Positions 8,629 through 16,959 of a stretch of DNA of 64,000 nt are shown here, one piece after another. A program made the position numbers and the translations under genes. Location: the NCBI RefSeq assembly GCF_902859855.1, contig NZ_CADIKH010000011.1, forward strand, positions 156,335 through 220,334, in the 5' to 3' direction. Under the pieces are notes generated by a model that did not search any database, was not told where the DNA came from, and saw only the letters and a list, made by a program, of their open reading frames with translations. The DNA is from Paraburkholderia humisilvae (GTDB lineage: Bacteria; Pseudomonadota; Gammaproteobacteria; Burkholderiales; Burkholderiaceae). Numbering within the stretch: position 1 is the first letter of the stretch; the number at the start of each line of letters is the position of its first letter.

Positions 8629-9066
8629 TCAGGGCTTGCAGGTCATCGTGAAGTCGATGTTGGTCTCGGCCATGACCTGGAAGCCGAGCCGTTCGTACAG
8701 GCGCATCGCCGGGTTGCCGCGTAGCACGCTGAGCGAGACGGCGACGCCTGCCAGACGCGCTTCAGTGAGCACCGCGCGTATCACCTCGGCACCGATGCCA
8801 CGGCTCTGGTAGGTAGGCAGTATCTGCATCTGTTGAAGGTACCAGCCATCTTTCGAACGAACGAGCTTCATGAGGCCGATGCGCAAGGCATCGCAACAGA
8901 TGATCTGCGCAAGGTCGAAGTTCGCTAGCATGCGCAGCCGATGCGATTCATCGTCGATCGGTTCACCTGCTCGCGCGAGGTGCTCGGTCATCGTGAGCTT
9001 ACGCAGTTCGATCAGAAATGCTTCGTCGTCTGGCGTGGCGGCGCGCAAGCGGATTGCATCGTTCAT
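8629..9066 (-). CDS. GNAT-family N-acetyltransferase
   Basis: A cytoplasmic acetyl-CoA-dependent acetyltransferase of about 145 residues. The N-terminal strand IRLRAATPDDEAFLIELRKL, the central strand with IGLMKLVRSKDGWYLQQM, the acetyl-CoA loop motif QSRGIGAEVI and the terminal YERLGFQVM are all typical. The start at 9066 gives a protein beginning MNDAIRLR; ATGs at 9108 and 9228 are possible but would add sequence outside the fold and run into the divergent sirtuin gene. It and the sirtuin are divergently arranged, an acetylase beside a deacylase, which may or may not be meaningful. Confidence 0.85.
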   Translation of the reverse strand: MNDAIRLRAATPDDEAFLIELRKLTMTEHLARAGEPIDDESHRLRMLANFDLAQIICCDALRIGLMKLVRSKDGWYLQQMQILPTYQSRGIGAEVIRAVLTEARLAGVAVSLSVLRGNPAMRLYERLGFQVMAETNIDFTMTCKP

Positions 9067-9208
9067 CGCGTTGATTCGGCTCGCATTCGAAAGGACGATC
9101 GCCTGCATCGTAAAGCAACGTTGAGCATTCGCGAATCGGTCATTTAAATACAATCCACGAAGGTGAGAAGATTCGGGATCACCCATTTGTCGTCCGCTGA
9201 ACCCAAAC

Positions 9209-10057
9209 ATGACCCCCCCGCTGAACATCGATGCCGCGCTGGATCAGGCCGCTTCGTGGCTGCGCACCGCCGACGGCCTGCTGATCACCGCCGGCGCCGG
9301 CATGGGCGTCGACTCGGGCTTGCCCGACTTTCGCGGCCCTGAAGGGTTCTGGCGCGCCTATCCGGCGCTGCGCGATCGCGGTCTGTCGTTCGAGGACGTG
9401 GCCAATCCCGCGCATTTCATCGACGACCCCACGCTGGCATGGGGCTTCTACGGCCACAGGCTCGCGCTTTATCGCGCGACCGTGCCGCACGAAGGTTTTT
9501 CGATTCTGCTGCGATGGTCGATGCAGGTCGAGCGGGGTGCATTCGTTTTCACCAGCAACGTCGACGGTCAGTTCCAGAAGGCCGGGTTCGCGGATGACCG
9601 GGTCGCTGAATGTCACGGCACGATTCACGCATTGCAATGCACGCGTGTATGTACGAACCAAACTTGGAGTGCGTCGGGCTTCGCGCCCATTGTCGATGAA
9701 GAAACCGCACGCGTCATGAACGATATGCCGCTGTGCCCGCGCTGCGGGTGCATTGCTCGCCCAAATATCCTGATGTTCGGCGATTACGACTGGATAGAAC
9801 GCCGCACGCGTGAGCAATACCTGCGGCTTGATCAGTGGCTGCGCAGCGTCAAGCGCGTGGTGGTGGTCGAACTGGGCGCGGGCACCGCGCTCCCAACCGT
9901 TCGCCGTTTCAGCGAGCGGCACGGGCCTCGCGTGATTCGCATCAATCCGCGCGACACGGAAATCGCCGCGCAGGTCGGCGTCGGCATCGCGGGCCGTGCC
10001 GCGCAGACGCTTCGGTTGCTCGATGCGCGTCTGAATCCGGCGCGCACCATACATTGA
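9209..10057 (+). CDS. Sir2-family NAD-dependent protein deacylase
   Basis: A 282-residue sirtuin that would remove acyl groups from lysine using NAD. The NAD-binding motif GAGMGVDSGLPDFRG lies at residues 29-43, TSNVD at 115-119 takes the place of the usual TQNID, and the catalytic His is in AECHGTIH (about 136). Four zinc ligands are visible as CTRVC (144, 148) and CPRC (176, 179). The Ser-Gly-Leu-Pro version of the motif and the PNILMFGDYDW region fit the bacterial subclass often annotated as Sir2-like deacetylase. It is divergent from the acetyltransferase. Confidence 0.9.
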   Translation: MTPPLNIDAALDQAASWLRTADGLLITAGAGMGVDSGLPDFRGPEGFWRAYPALRDRGLSFEDVANPAHFIDDPTLAWGFYGHRLALYRATVPHEGFSILLRWSMQVERGAFVFTSNVDGQFQKAGFADDRVAECHGTIHALQCTRVCTNQTWSASGFAPIVDEETARVMNDMPLCPRCGCIARPNILMFGDYDWIERRTREQYLRLDQWLRSVKRVVVVELGAGTALPTVRRFSERHGPRVIRINPRDTEIAAQVGVGIAGRAAQTLRLLDARLNPARTIH

Positions 10058-10147
10058 TCAACGGGTGTGCGGCGCGATCCGCCGAACCCGGCAACCGGGG
10101 CGGAACCGGAAGGCGAACTGCCCGCACGATCAACTGACGACTCGCGA

Positions 10148-10348
10148 TCAAGCGAAGATCGGCAGCGCGCCCAGTAGCGCAAAGCCGATCACCGCACCGG
10201 CCACTGCGCCCAACACACGCGCCGGATAAGCGCGCACCCGCAGCAGCGCGGTAAATGCCGCGCCGATGCCGAACATACCCGTGACGGCGAACACGGCGAA
10301 CAGCACGAACAGGCTGACCCAATAAGCGAAAGCAAAGGTTTCGACCAT
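10148..10348 (-). CDS. Small two-helix membrane protein
   Basis: A 66-residue hydrophobic protein with two predicted membrane spans (FAYWVSLFVLFAVFAVTGMF and a second from about residue 43 to 62, VLGAVAGAVIGFALLGALP). I do not recognise the family. GAGGTCCATC precedes the ATG as a ribosome site. It lies just downstream of the 61-residue exported protein on the same strand and may share its transcript. Confidence 0.6.
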   Translation of the reverse strand: MVETFAFAYWVSLFVLFAVFAVTGMFGIGAAFTALLRVRAYPARVLGAVAGAVIGFALLGALPIFA

Positions 10349-10387
10349 GATGGACCTCGATAGGGGAGTGAGCTGGGCTGCAACCCA

Positions 10388-10573
10388 TTAACGGTGGGCG
10401 TACAGGTTGCCGGGAACAGGGTGTCTATCCGCACGCGTGTCGATCGTCATCACACGTTTGCTTGCCGCGCTGCTGCCGCCGGTTGACGAGCCATACGACG
10501 TATCGGCCGCGTGGCCGACGAGTGGCAGCGCAACGATCGATGCAATAACGAGGGCCTGGCTAAGACGCTTCAT
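10388..10573 (-). CDS. Small exported protein of unknown function
   Basis: A 61-residue protein: signal peptide MKRLSQALVIASIVALPLVGHA, then a short Ser/Gly/Thr-rich mature peptide of about 38 residues. The signal resembles those of DUF4148 proteins but the family core is absent. AGGAG lies ten bases before the ATG. Function unknown. Confidence 0.6.
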   Translation of the reverse strand: MKRLSQALVIASIVALPLVGHAADTSYGSSTGGSSAASKRVMTIDTRADRHPVPGNLYAHR

Positions 10574-10873
10574 GATGGGCTAACTCCTGGCGGGTTACCG
10601 TCGTCGACGGCATGGGTGAACTTTAGAGTTCGCCACGCGCCACGTGAATCGCAGGCCGGATCAGCAAACTGCTCATTCGACTCATCGCGGGTGGTGCCTC
10701 GCCGAACGCGCGCCGCACGGCAGCCAATCGCGCCGCTACGCGGCGCTGTCACCGCATTGCTTCCCCGGATTCCTTTCGGACGCCCAACTCCCGTTTCTTC
10801 TCACCTTTGCACCGATCGCGGCGCAGAAGCTTCGGTAGTCTGTTGACCCCATGCCCGTTCGTCGATGCCACTG
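10574..10873. other. 300-base gap without a recognised gene
   Basis: This gap holds the presumed promoter of the 61-residue exported protein and a small perfect hairpin CGCCGC-TAC-GCGGCG at 10731-10745. The hairpin is not followed by a T-run. I see no convincing coding frame. Confidence 0.5.
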
Positions 10874-11281
10874 TCAAAGATGGCGGGTCTCCGCAGGCGG
10901 ATTGCCCCAGTCATCCGCGCGGCCGTTCTGGTAATCGATCGGTGCATTCAACGCTTCGTTCAAGTCGAACTCGTCAATGCACGCGATGTTTACATTGATA
11001 TAGGGGTATCCGGTTCCGTTTGGCATATCCACGCGGTCAAATACGTGGACGCCGCACTGCTTACAGAACGGGTGATGGGCCACCGGGTTCTTGCCGCGGT
11101 ATTGCGCCAGTGCGTTATCACCGACAAGAAGACGGAAATCGTGCGGCCGGACGTTGACGAGCCAAAGTCGCAGTTTGCTACAGAAGCCGCAGTTGCATTT
11201 CACCGTACCCTTGACGAAATCGATTCGGGCTTCGAACTTCACCGACTGGCAATGGCAGCTTCCGCGATATGTCCGCAGCAT
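10874..11281 (-). CDS. GFA-family (Mss4-like fold) zinc protein
   Basis: A 135-residue protein of the glutathione-dependent formaldehyde-activating (GFA/CENP-V) family. Zinc-binding cysteines appear in the family order: SCHCQS near residue 8, CNCGFC near 30, and FCKQCGVHVFD near 72. The glutathione-binding version of the family has a similar layout, but most members have no proven substrate, so a formaldehyde role should not be assumed. Cytoplasmic. It stands alone between small orphan genes. Confidence 0.9.
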   Translation of the reverse strand: MLRTYRGSCHCQSVKFEARIDFVKGTVKCNCGFCSKLRLWLVNVRPHDFRLLVGDNALAQYRGKNPVAHHPFCKQCGVHVFDRVDMPNGTGYPYINVNIACIDEFDLNEALNAPIDYQNGRADDWGNPPAETRHL

Positions 11282-11419
11282 AGGGGTCTCGCATCGTTCT
11301 TCTGATCATTCGTGTATTTGCATGCGCATGCGATCGCCTGCGAGAGACCCGCTCGCATCTGGCCTTGGCCGGTGGTCGTTGCGGAGCGTCAGCAATGTAA
11401 TCGAAAGATGCGGGACCGC

Positions 11420-11653
11420 TCAGCCATCGTTGACTCCCTCGAACGGCGATCGCGGCAACGGGTCGCCGTCGACGAACGCGGTGGCGTAACTGATTGCGAA
11501 CTCGAATGCCGAAATGCGATTGGCGAACGCGCCGAGATCGCCCAGCGAAGTTGCTTCGCCGTCTTCCTCGAGTATGCAGGCGCGAGCCAGGAATACGTTG
11601 CCGTGCCGGACGGCGGACGGCTGAATTGCCGCACCGTGATGATAGAAAATCAC
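11420..11653 (-). CDS. Hypothetical 77-residue protein
   Basis: A small soluble protein starting with GTG (MIFYHHGAAIQPSAVRHGNV) behind a GGGGGAA ribosome site. It has well-mixed acidic and hydrophobic residues (LEEDGEATSLGDLGAF), which look coding. I do not recognise a family. It is divergent from the 102-residue gene at 11999. Confidence 0.5.
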   Translation of the reverse strand: MIFYHHGAAIQPSAVRHGNVFLARACILEEDGEATSLGDLGAFANRISAFEFAISYATAFVDGDPLPRSPFEGVNDG

Positions 11654-11998
11654 GTTGATTTCCCCCCGGGGACTTGCCCCGGCACAGTGTACTGCGACAA
11701 AAGTGTCAGCGATAAGGCATCAAGGCTTTTCTCGCGGACTGTTCGATGCGGAACGTCACATGAGTCAGAAAGTGTCACGACGGTCGTCTCTGGACGAAAT
11801 TGCCGCATGGATTATTTTGCGCTGCCTGTTTGTTCTCTTCGTGCTCGCGGGCCGCTCGCCTGCATCAATTGCTGCGATGTACTATGCTGCATTGCAGCAG
11901 CATCAGTTGCCTGCTCAGGCACCCATGCGAATGGTCCAGGTGGCGAGCGCTTTTGCTCTGACCGCGTATGCAATGATTGCCCACTTGGGAGGTCAAGG
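11654..11998. other. 345-base gap between two small divergent genes
   Basis: An open frame from ATG 11760 to 12137 could encode a 125-residue peptide with one hydrophobic stretch (WIILRCLFVLFVLAG), but it overlaps the better-supported 11999 gene by 139 bases and degenerates after about residue 85. It may be a real short protein, a remnant or noise. No terminator or clear operator was seen. Confidence 0.35.
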
Positions 11999-12307
11999 AT
12001 GTTCGATGCTGAGATCGCGACCACTCTCCTTAACCGTTGGGAACGCATGCCGAGAACCGACGGCGTTTCAGCGCTTGAACTGCTGCGCGAAGGGAAACTG
12101 GCTTTCAGTCACCATCGCTACACCGCCGCACGCGTGAACGACACTTGCGACAGTGGTGCGTTCGACATCGAACTGCTGACGTTCGACGATGGCTCGACCG
12201 CCTTGCGCCTGTCGGCGGCCGCACAGCTCGCTGCGTGGTCACGCTGGGTCGCGATCGACCCGGTTACCGACGAAACTCAAGTCTCCCGATCCGAAATTGA
12301 TCTGTAG
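11999..12307 (+). CDS. Hypothetical 102-residue protein
   Basis: A small soluble protein beginning MFDAEIATTLLNRWERMP, with GGAGGTCAAGG before the ATG as a strong ribosome site. The sequence has a helical start and a beta-type centre (FDIELLTFDDGSTALRL), and no cysteine cluster or signal peptide. I do not recognise the family. The frame extends upstream as open sequence, but that part has shadow-like composition. It precedes pstS by 114 bases on the same strand. Confidence 0.5.
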   Translation: MFDAEIATTLLNRWERMPRTDGVSALELLREGKLAFSHHRYTAARVNDTCDSGAFDIELLTFDDGSTALRLSAAAQLAAWSRWVAIDPVTDETQVSRSEIDL

Positions 12308-12421
12308 AGTTGAATATCGGCAGTCGTGTTCACCGATGGCGCGTCGTACGGGCAAGTGCCATAAAAACGTCATGTGCGGGGGCTAGTTTCAACAAATCGT
12401 GCCACTTTCGCGAGATCGCTT

Positions 12422-13453
12422 ATGAAATTCATTCTGACGATATTCGCGGGTATCGGATTGGCGCTCGCTGCGCAGACCGCAACGGCAGTCGACATCACCG
12501 GCGCAGGAAGCACCTTTGCCGCCCCGATCTATACGAAATGGGCCGATGCCTATCAGAAAAGCGGCGGCGGGCGCGTCAATTACCAAGGCATAGGCTCGTC
12601 CGGCGGCATCAAGCAGATTCTTGCCGGCACCGTGGACTTTGCCGGCTCCGATGCGCCGCTCAAGGACGATCAACTCGCGAAGGACGGACTGTTCCAGTTT
12701 CCGACCGTGGTGGGCGGTGTCGTGCCTGTCGTCAGTATCCCGGGCATCAAGCCCGGCGAACTGACCCTCTCCGGCCCGGTGCTCGCGAATATCTATCTCG
12801 GCAAGATCACGCAGTGGAATGATCCAGCAATTGCCGCGCTCAATCCGAACATCAAGCTGCCGGACCTTGCGATCGCCGTGGTCAGACGGGCGGATGGTTC
12901 AGGGACCAGCTTTATCTGGACGCACTATCTGTCTCAGGTGAGCGCCGACTGGAAGAGCAAGGTCGGCGAAGGCACAACCGTCAGTTGGCCTACCGGAACG
13001 GGCGGTAAGGGCAACGACGGGGTTGCGGCCTTTGTGCAACGATTGCCCGGCGCGATCGGATACGTCGAATGGGCGTATGTGAAGCAGAACAAGATGGCGT
13101 ACACCGCACTCAAGAACGCCGCTGGAACGGTCGTGCAGCCGACGACAGAGTCATTTAAAGCGGCCGCCGCGAGCGCGGACTGGTCCAAAACGTTCTATCA
13201 GATTCTCACGAATGAACCCGGCAAGGATGCGTGGCCGGTTGTTGGCGCAACATTCGTGCTCATGCATACGACACAGGCCAACGCGGACAAAGGGCGCGAG
13301 ACGCTCAAGTTTTTTGACTGGGCCTTTCGCAACGGCGGACCGGCTGCCGAGCAACTCGACTACATCACGTTACCTGACACAGTGACTTCAGAAATTCGCA
13401 CGCAATGGAAGGCCAGGATCAAGGATGCGACAGGCAAGCCACTCGCGCCTTGA
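12422..13453 (+). CDS. pstS: PstS-family phosphate ABC transporter substrate-binding protein (solitary)
   Basis: A periplasmic phosphate-binding protein of about 343 residues. After a signal peptide ending ATAVD it shows the PstS hallmarks: [20 protein letters not shown], the phosphate-loop [37 protein letters not shown] and [10 protein letters not shown]. All ligand motifs look intact. No pstC, pstA, pstB or phoU gene is in the window, so it must feed a transporter encoded elsewhere or act as a sensor or scavenging protein. A second close paralog lies near 22.6 kb. I see no convincing Pho box here. The start at 12422 gives a correct signal peptide. Confidence 0.92.
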   Translation: MKFILTIFAGIGLALAAQTATAVDITGAGSTFAAPIYTKWADAYQKSGGGRVNYQGIGSSGGIKQILAGTVDFAGSDAPLKDDQLAKDGLFQFPTVVGGVVPVVSIPGIKPGELTLSGPVLANIYLGKITQWNDPAIAALNPNIKLPDLAIAVVRRADGSGTSFIWTHYLSQVSADWKSKVGEGTTVSWPTGTGGKGNDGVAAFVQRLPGAIGYVEWAYVKQNKMAYTALKNAAGTVVQPTTESFKAAAASADWSKTFYQILTNEPGKDAWPVVGATFVLMHTTQANADKGRETLKFFDWAFRNGGPAAEQLDYITLPDTVTSEIRTQWKARIKDATGKPLAP

Positions 13454-13473
13454 CCCGCCGTGATCGCGCAGCG

Positions 13474-14361
13474 TCAAGCCTTTAACGCGTCGATCACCGC
13501 CCGCAATCCCGCAGGCTGATGTTTGCGACTGGGAAAATACAAAAAGAGCCCTTCTTCGACAGGACACCACTTGTCAAGACAACGTATGAGTCTGCCGTCC
13601 TGCAAGCAGGCTGCCGCGCGCTGCTCCCAGACGTACGCGAGGCCGAGTCCGCGTGTCGCGGCATCCACCATCAGCTCCTGACTGTCGACGGTGAGCGGGC
13701 CGTGCACCTCCACCTGCAGGGTTTCGCCATCTTTCAGGAACTCCCATTGAAGGATCGTGCCGCTCGGAAACGCGTAACGGATACAGACATGATTTTGCAG
13801 GTCGTGAGGCGTCACGGGAGCGGCTTTCTTTTCGAAGTACGCGGGCGAACCGACGACGGCAAAGCGCAGATTCGACCGGATGCGCACGGCAACCATATCC
13901 TGTGACAGTCGTTCGCCAAAGCGAATACCTGCGTCAAAACCCTCTTCCACGATATCGACGCGCCGGTCGGTCGCCACGATCTCCAGGCGGAGGCCGGGAT
14001 TTGCTTTCAGTAAAGTTTCAATCGCGTCGCCGAGCACGTACAACCCGATGGAATTCGGCACGTTCAGACGGACCGTGCCGAACGGCGTATCGCGCCACGA
14101 ATTCAGCTCATCGACAGCCGCACGGATGTCCGTTAGCGCTGGGCCCAATTTCGCGAAAAGCATTTGCCCTGCTTCAGTGAGGGAAACGTTGCGTGTGGTC
14201 CGATGAAAGAGGCGCACGCCGACGCGCCCTTCGAGTTCACGTATCGCGTGACTCATCGCGGAGGCGGATGTGCCGCGCTCAACGGCAGCCTTGCGGAAGC
14301 TGCGATGGGTCGCGACGGCCGCGAAAGCGGCCAGCTCCGACAGCTCACTGTTTTCGATCAT
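13474..14361 (-). CDS. LysR-family transcriptional regulator
   Basis: A 295-residue regulator. The N-terminal winged helix reads LAAFAAVATHRSFRKAAVERG then SASAMSHAIRELEGRVGVRLF, followed by the NVSLTEAG wing; the rest is a type-2 periplasmic-binding-like effector domain (FGTVRLNVPNSIG onward). It resembles the LysR subgroup with a short FPSRKHQPAGLRAVIDAL end. The start at 14361 is preferred; ATG 14400 is possible. It is divergent from the oxidoreductase at 14467, which is the probable target. A GATCG-GT-CGATC palindrome at 14408-14419 lies between them. Confidence 0.9.
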   Translation of the reverse strand: MIENSELSELAAFAAVATHRSFRKAAVERGTSASAMSHAIRELEGRVGVRLFHRTTRNVSLTEAGQMLFAKLGPALTDIRAAVDELNSWRDTPFGTVRLNVPNSIGLYVLGDAIETLLKANPGLRLEIVATDRRVDIVEEGFDAGIRFGERLSQDMVAVRIRSNLRFAVVGSPAYFEKKAAPVTPHDLQNHVCIRYAFPSGTILQWEFLKDGETLQVEVHGPLTVDSQELMVDAATRGLGLAYVWEQRAAACLQDGRLIRCLDKWCPVEEGLFLYFPSRKHQPAGLRAVIDALKA

Positions 14362-14466
14362 TGATGAATCTGGCTCAGTACCGAGTTCATGATTAACCAT
14401 CTTATCTGATCGGTCGATCGCGTCCAGAATGTTTGCCATCCAACGCCTGATTCGGGAACCACTGCC

Positions 14467-15456
14467 ATGCGAGCACTTATCCTCGATACCTATGACAACG
14501 GCCGCTTTCGCGATGCGAATATCGAAGCGCGGTCCGCCGCAAACGGCGAACTGCAGATTCGCGTCCATGCAAGCGGCGTCAATCCAATTGACTACAAGAT
14601 TCGCCAAGGCAAGGCACCGTTCGCTGCGCCGGCGCTGCCGGCTGTGCTGGGCACGGACGTCGCCGGCGTGGTCACCGAGGTGGGCGCCGGGGTGAAAGGG
14701 TTTGCGGTGGGCGACGAAGTCTACGGTCTTGCCGGCGGTGTGCGTGGATTGCCGGGCTCACTCGCGGAGTTCATGACGGTCGACGCCGCTTTCATCGCGA
14801 AGAAGCCCGCGAATCTGACGATGCGCGAGGCTGCGGCGCTGCCGCTTGTCGCGCTCACCGCATGGGAAGGTCTGGTCGATCGTGCGAATCTGAATCCGGG
14901 GCAGACGGTCCTGGTGCAGGGCGGCGCTGGCGGCGTGGGTCACGTTGTCGTGCAGATCGCGAAGGCGCTCGGAGCCGACGTCTACGCAACGGCCAGCACG
15001 AAAAAACTGGACCTGGTGCGCGCGCTTGGCGCAACGCCGATCGACTACACGAACACGACCATCGAGCAATATATCCAGAAGTACACCAACGGGAAGGGCT
15101 TCGACATTGTGTACGACACCGTTGGTGGCGACACGCTCGAAGCGTCGCTGGGCGCGACATGTGCGTATGGTCACGTCGTTAGTTGTGCCGCGTATGAAAA
15201 CCACAATCTGGCGATCTCTTCATTCCGCTGCGCGGATATCAGTGGCGTGTTTGTCCTGTACCCGATGTTAAGCGGCGAGCGCCATGCGCATCATGGGGCG
15301 ATTCTGCGTGAAATCGCGCAACTAGCCGAAGCCGGCAAAGTCCGCCCGGTCTTGGACTCGCGCCGTTTCACATTCGACACGGCGATGGACGCGCATCGCG
15401 CCGTCGAAACCGGCGCGAACATAAAGGTTGTGATCGACGTGGTAACGAACGCTTGA
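14467..15456 (+). CDS. Zinc-independent medium-chain oxidoreductase (NADPH:quinone reductase-like)
   Basis: A 329-residue medium-chain dehydrogenase of the quinone reductase/zeta-crystallin type. It has the GroES-like N-terminus (GVNPIDYKIRQG, PAVLGTDVAGVVTEVG), the NADPH site VQGGAGGVGHVVVQIAKALG, and lacks the catalytic zinc cysteines, which supports quinone or enone reduction rather than alcohol oxidation. Cytoplasmic. It is divergent from a LysR gene and followed after 40 bases by a RidA gene, so LysR control of a two-gene operon is likely. The physiological substrate is unknown. Confidence 0.9.
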   Translation: MRALILDTYDNGRFRDANIEARSAANGELQIRVHASGVNPIDYKIRQGKAPFAAPALPAVLGTDVAGVVTEVGAGVKGFAVGDEVYGLAGGVRGLPGSLAEFMTVDAAFIAKKPANLTMREAAALPLVALTAWEGLVDRANLNPGQTVLVQGGAGGVGHVVVQIAKALGADVYATASTKKLDLVRALGATPIDYTNTTIEQYIQKYTNGKGFDIVYDTVGGDTLEASLGATCAYGHVVSCAAYENHNLAISSFRCADISGVFVLYPMLSGERHAHHGAILREIAQLAEAGKVRPVLDSRRFTFDTAMDAHRAVETGANIKVVIDVVTNA

Positions 15457-15496
15457 GTGCCGCCGACGATATTCCTGCTACGAAAGGAGAATTAGC

Positions 15497-15904
15497 ATGC
15501 CGAAGGAATACATCAACCCGCCGGGCCTTTCGAAGAGCGGGTACTACACGCGCATTCTCAGCATCACCCGGCCCTCGAAGCTGATCTATATCGCGGGCCA
15601 GGTTCCGTCTGACGAGAACGGCAAGCCCGTACATGTCGGGGACATCCGGTCTCAATTCATCGCCGTGCTCGATGCGCTGACCGTCCAGTTGCAGGCTGCC
15701 GGAGCGACGTGGGATGACGTCGTGTTCCGGCGCGCGTACGCCGTCGACGTTCCCGCTTTCGTCGAGCACTGTGTTCGGGACGAAACCTTTCCGGCACCCT
15801 GGAGTCGCGAACATCCGTCGCCGAGCACCCTGATCGGCGTCACCGCGCTCGCCAACCCGAGCTTCCTGATTGAGCTTGAAATCGCGGCCGTGATAGGAGA
15901 TTAA
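15497..15904 (+). CDS. RidA/YjgF-family protein
   Basis: A 135-residue RidA-superfamily protein. Known RidA members hydrolyse reactive enamine/imine intermediates, but many paralogs in catabolic operons have other activities. The family core is visible: LIYIAGQVPSDENGKP, then VLDALTVQLQAAGATWDDVV and the C-terminal PSPSTLIGVTALANPSFLIELE. The usual catalytic Arg of RidA in an R-N-V context is not obvious here, so it may belong to another subfamily. GAAAGGAGAATTAGC precedes the ATG. Likely the second gene of the LysR-controlled operon. Confidence 0.88.
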   Translation: MPKEYINPPGLSKSGYYTRILSITRPSKLIYIAGQVPSDENGKPVHVGDIRSQFIAVLDALTVQLQAAGATWDDVVFRRAYAVDVPAFVEHCVRDETFPAPWSREHPSPSTLIGVTALANPSFLIELEIAAVIGD

Positions 15905-15963
15905 AGGCTGATTAGAGGGTGATTGAAGGCCCACAAGCGACGACCATCATCGGGCACGCCGGG

Positions 15964-16863
15964 TCAGCCGGTCGATTCCAGTTTCTCGAGCAGCACATCG
16001 CGCAGCAAGGCGACGGGCCGCACCAGACGTCCGGGTAGTGCGCCATGGACGAGCCAGATGTTCAGCACGTTTTTGAAGTCGGTCGCCTCGATGAGCTGCA
16101 ATGACGCGCGATTCGGGCTGCGCTCCAGCACCTCCGGCGTCGTGAGCCCGACGCCGAGACCGCGCGCGACCAGCGAAAGCTGCAGGTCCGACCCGAACGC
16201 CTCGACCGCGACGTTCAGCGACAACCCGGCCGTCGACATCGCGCGACTCAGCGTCGAACGCATTCCACAGCCGTCCTGGTTCAATACCCATGGATAGCCG
16301 GAAAGTTCGGCGAGCGTCTTCGGCTGGTCAGTCAAACCGAACGAGCGCGGCGCGACGATGATCGTCGGCTTGCAGCCGAGCAGTGTCGTAATCAGCGTGT
16401 CGGGCAACGGAATGCTGGCCGGCATCAGCACAACGGCCATATCCAGCGCGGTGCGCTCGACGTTCTCGAGCAGGCCGGGTGACCAGCCCGCCGTTACGCG
16501 CAATGTCAGCTTCGGAAACGCGCTGCGCAAACGATCGATAGGGTGCTCCAGCGCCAGATCTGACAGGAATGGCGGCACGCCGATTTTCATCTCGCCGGTC
16601 GGCTCGCTGTCGGGCGAAGCGACTGCCATCAGATCTTCGACCGCGCGCAACACGTTGCGCGCGAGGCTGTAAACCTCGTTGCCCGCCGCTGTCGGCTTGA
16701 GCGGCTTGCTCTGGCGGTCCAGCAACTCGGTGCCGAGGATCGTTTCGAGGTTTTGCACGCGGCGCGTGAGCCCGGGCTGCGTGAGAAAGAGCCTTTCTGC
16801 CGCCCGGATCATCGATCCGCTTTCGACCACTGCTACAAAAGCCTGCAAGTCTCGCGTGTTCAA
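15964..16863 (-). CDS. LysR-family transcriptional regulator
   Basis: A 299-residue regulator. The helix-turn-helix region is MNTRDLQAFVAVVESGSMIR and AAERLFLTQPGLTRRVQNLE, followed by GTELLDRQSKPLKPTAAG. The effector domain starts near TGEMKIGVPPFLSD. The LysR-type beginning NTRDLQAFV is found in CysB/Cbl-like and aromatic-pathway regulators alike, so the ligand cannot be told. It is divergent from the MFS gene at 16960; the 96-base interval (TTATCACGATATTTCAATTG) would hold the shared operator. Confidence 0.9.
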   Translation of the reverse strand: MNTRDLQAFVAVVESGSMIRAAERLFLTQPGLTRRVQNLETILGTELLDRQSKPLKPTAAGNEVYSLARNVLRAVEDLMAVASPDSEPTGEMKIGVPPFLSDLALEHPIDRLRSAFPKLTLRVTAGWSPGLLENVERTALDMAVVLMPASIPLPDTLITTLLGCKPTIIVAPRSFGLTDQPKTLAELSGYPWVLNQDGCGMRSTLSRAMSTAGLSLNVAVEAFGSDLQLSLVARGLGVGLTTPEVLERSPNRASLQLIEATDFKNVLNIWLVHGALPGRLVRPVALLRDVLLEKLESTG

Positions 16864-16959
16864 AACAACCTCGCATAAACATTATCACGATATTTCAATT
16901 GTGGCATAACGTCGGTGTCCCTACGATAGTCCGGCCAACTGTCAACCGGAGCAGGAACG

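Noticed and set aside
11760..12137. Possible 125-residue membrane peptide
   Set aside because: Overlaps the 11999 gene by 139 bases, loses sense after about 85 residues and has no clear ribosome site; kept only as a note.
14408..14419. GATCG-GT-CGATC palindrome at the LysR promoter as an extra CTGA-N4-TCAG site
   Set aside because: It shares CTGATCGGTC with the marR site but lacks the second arm, so it is not counted.
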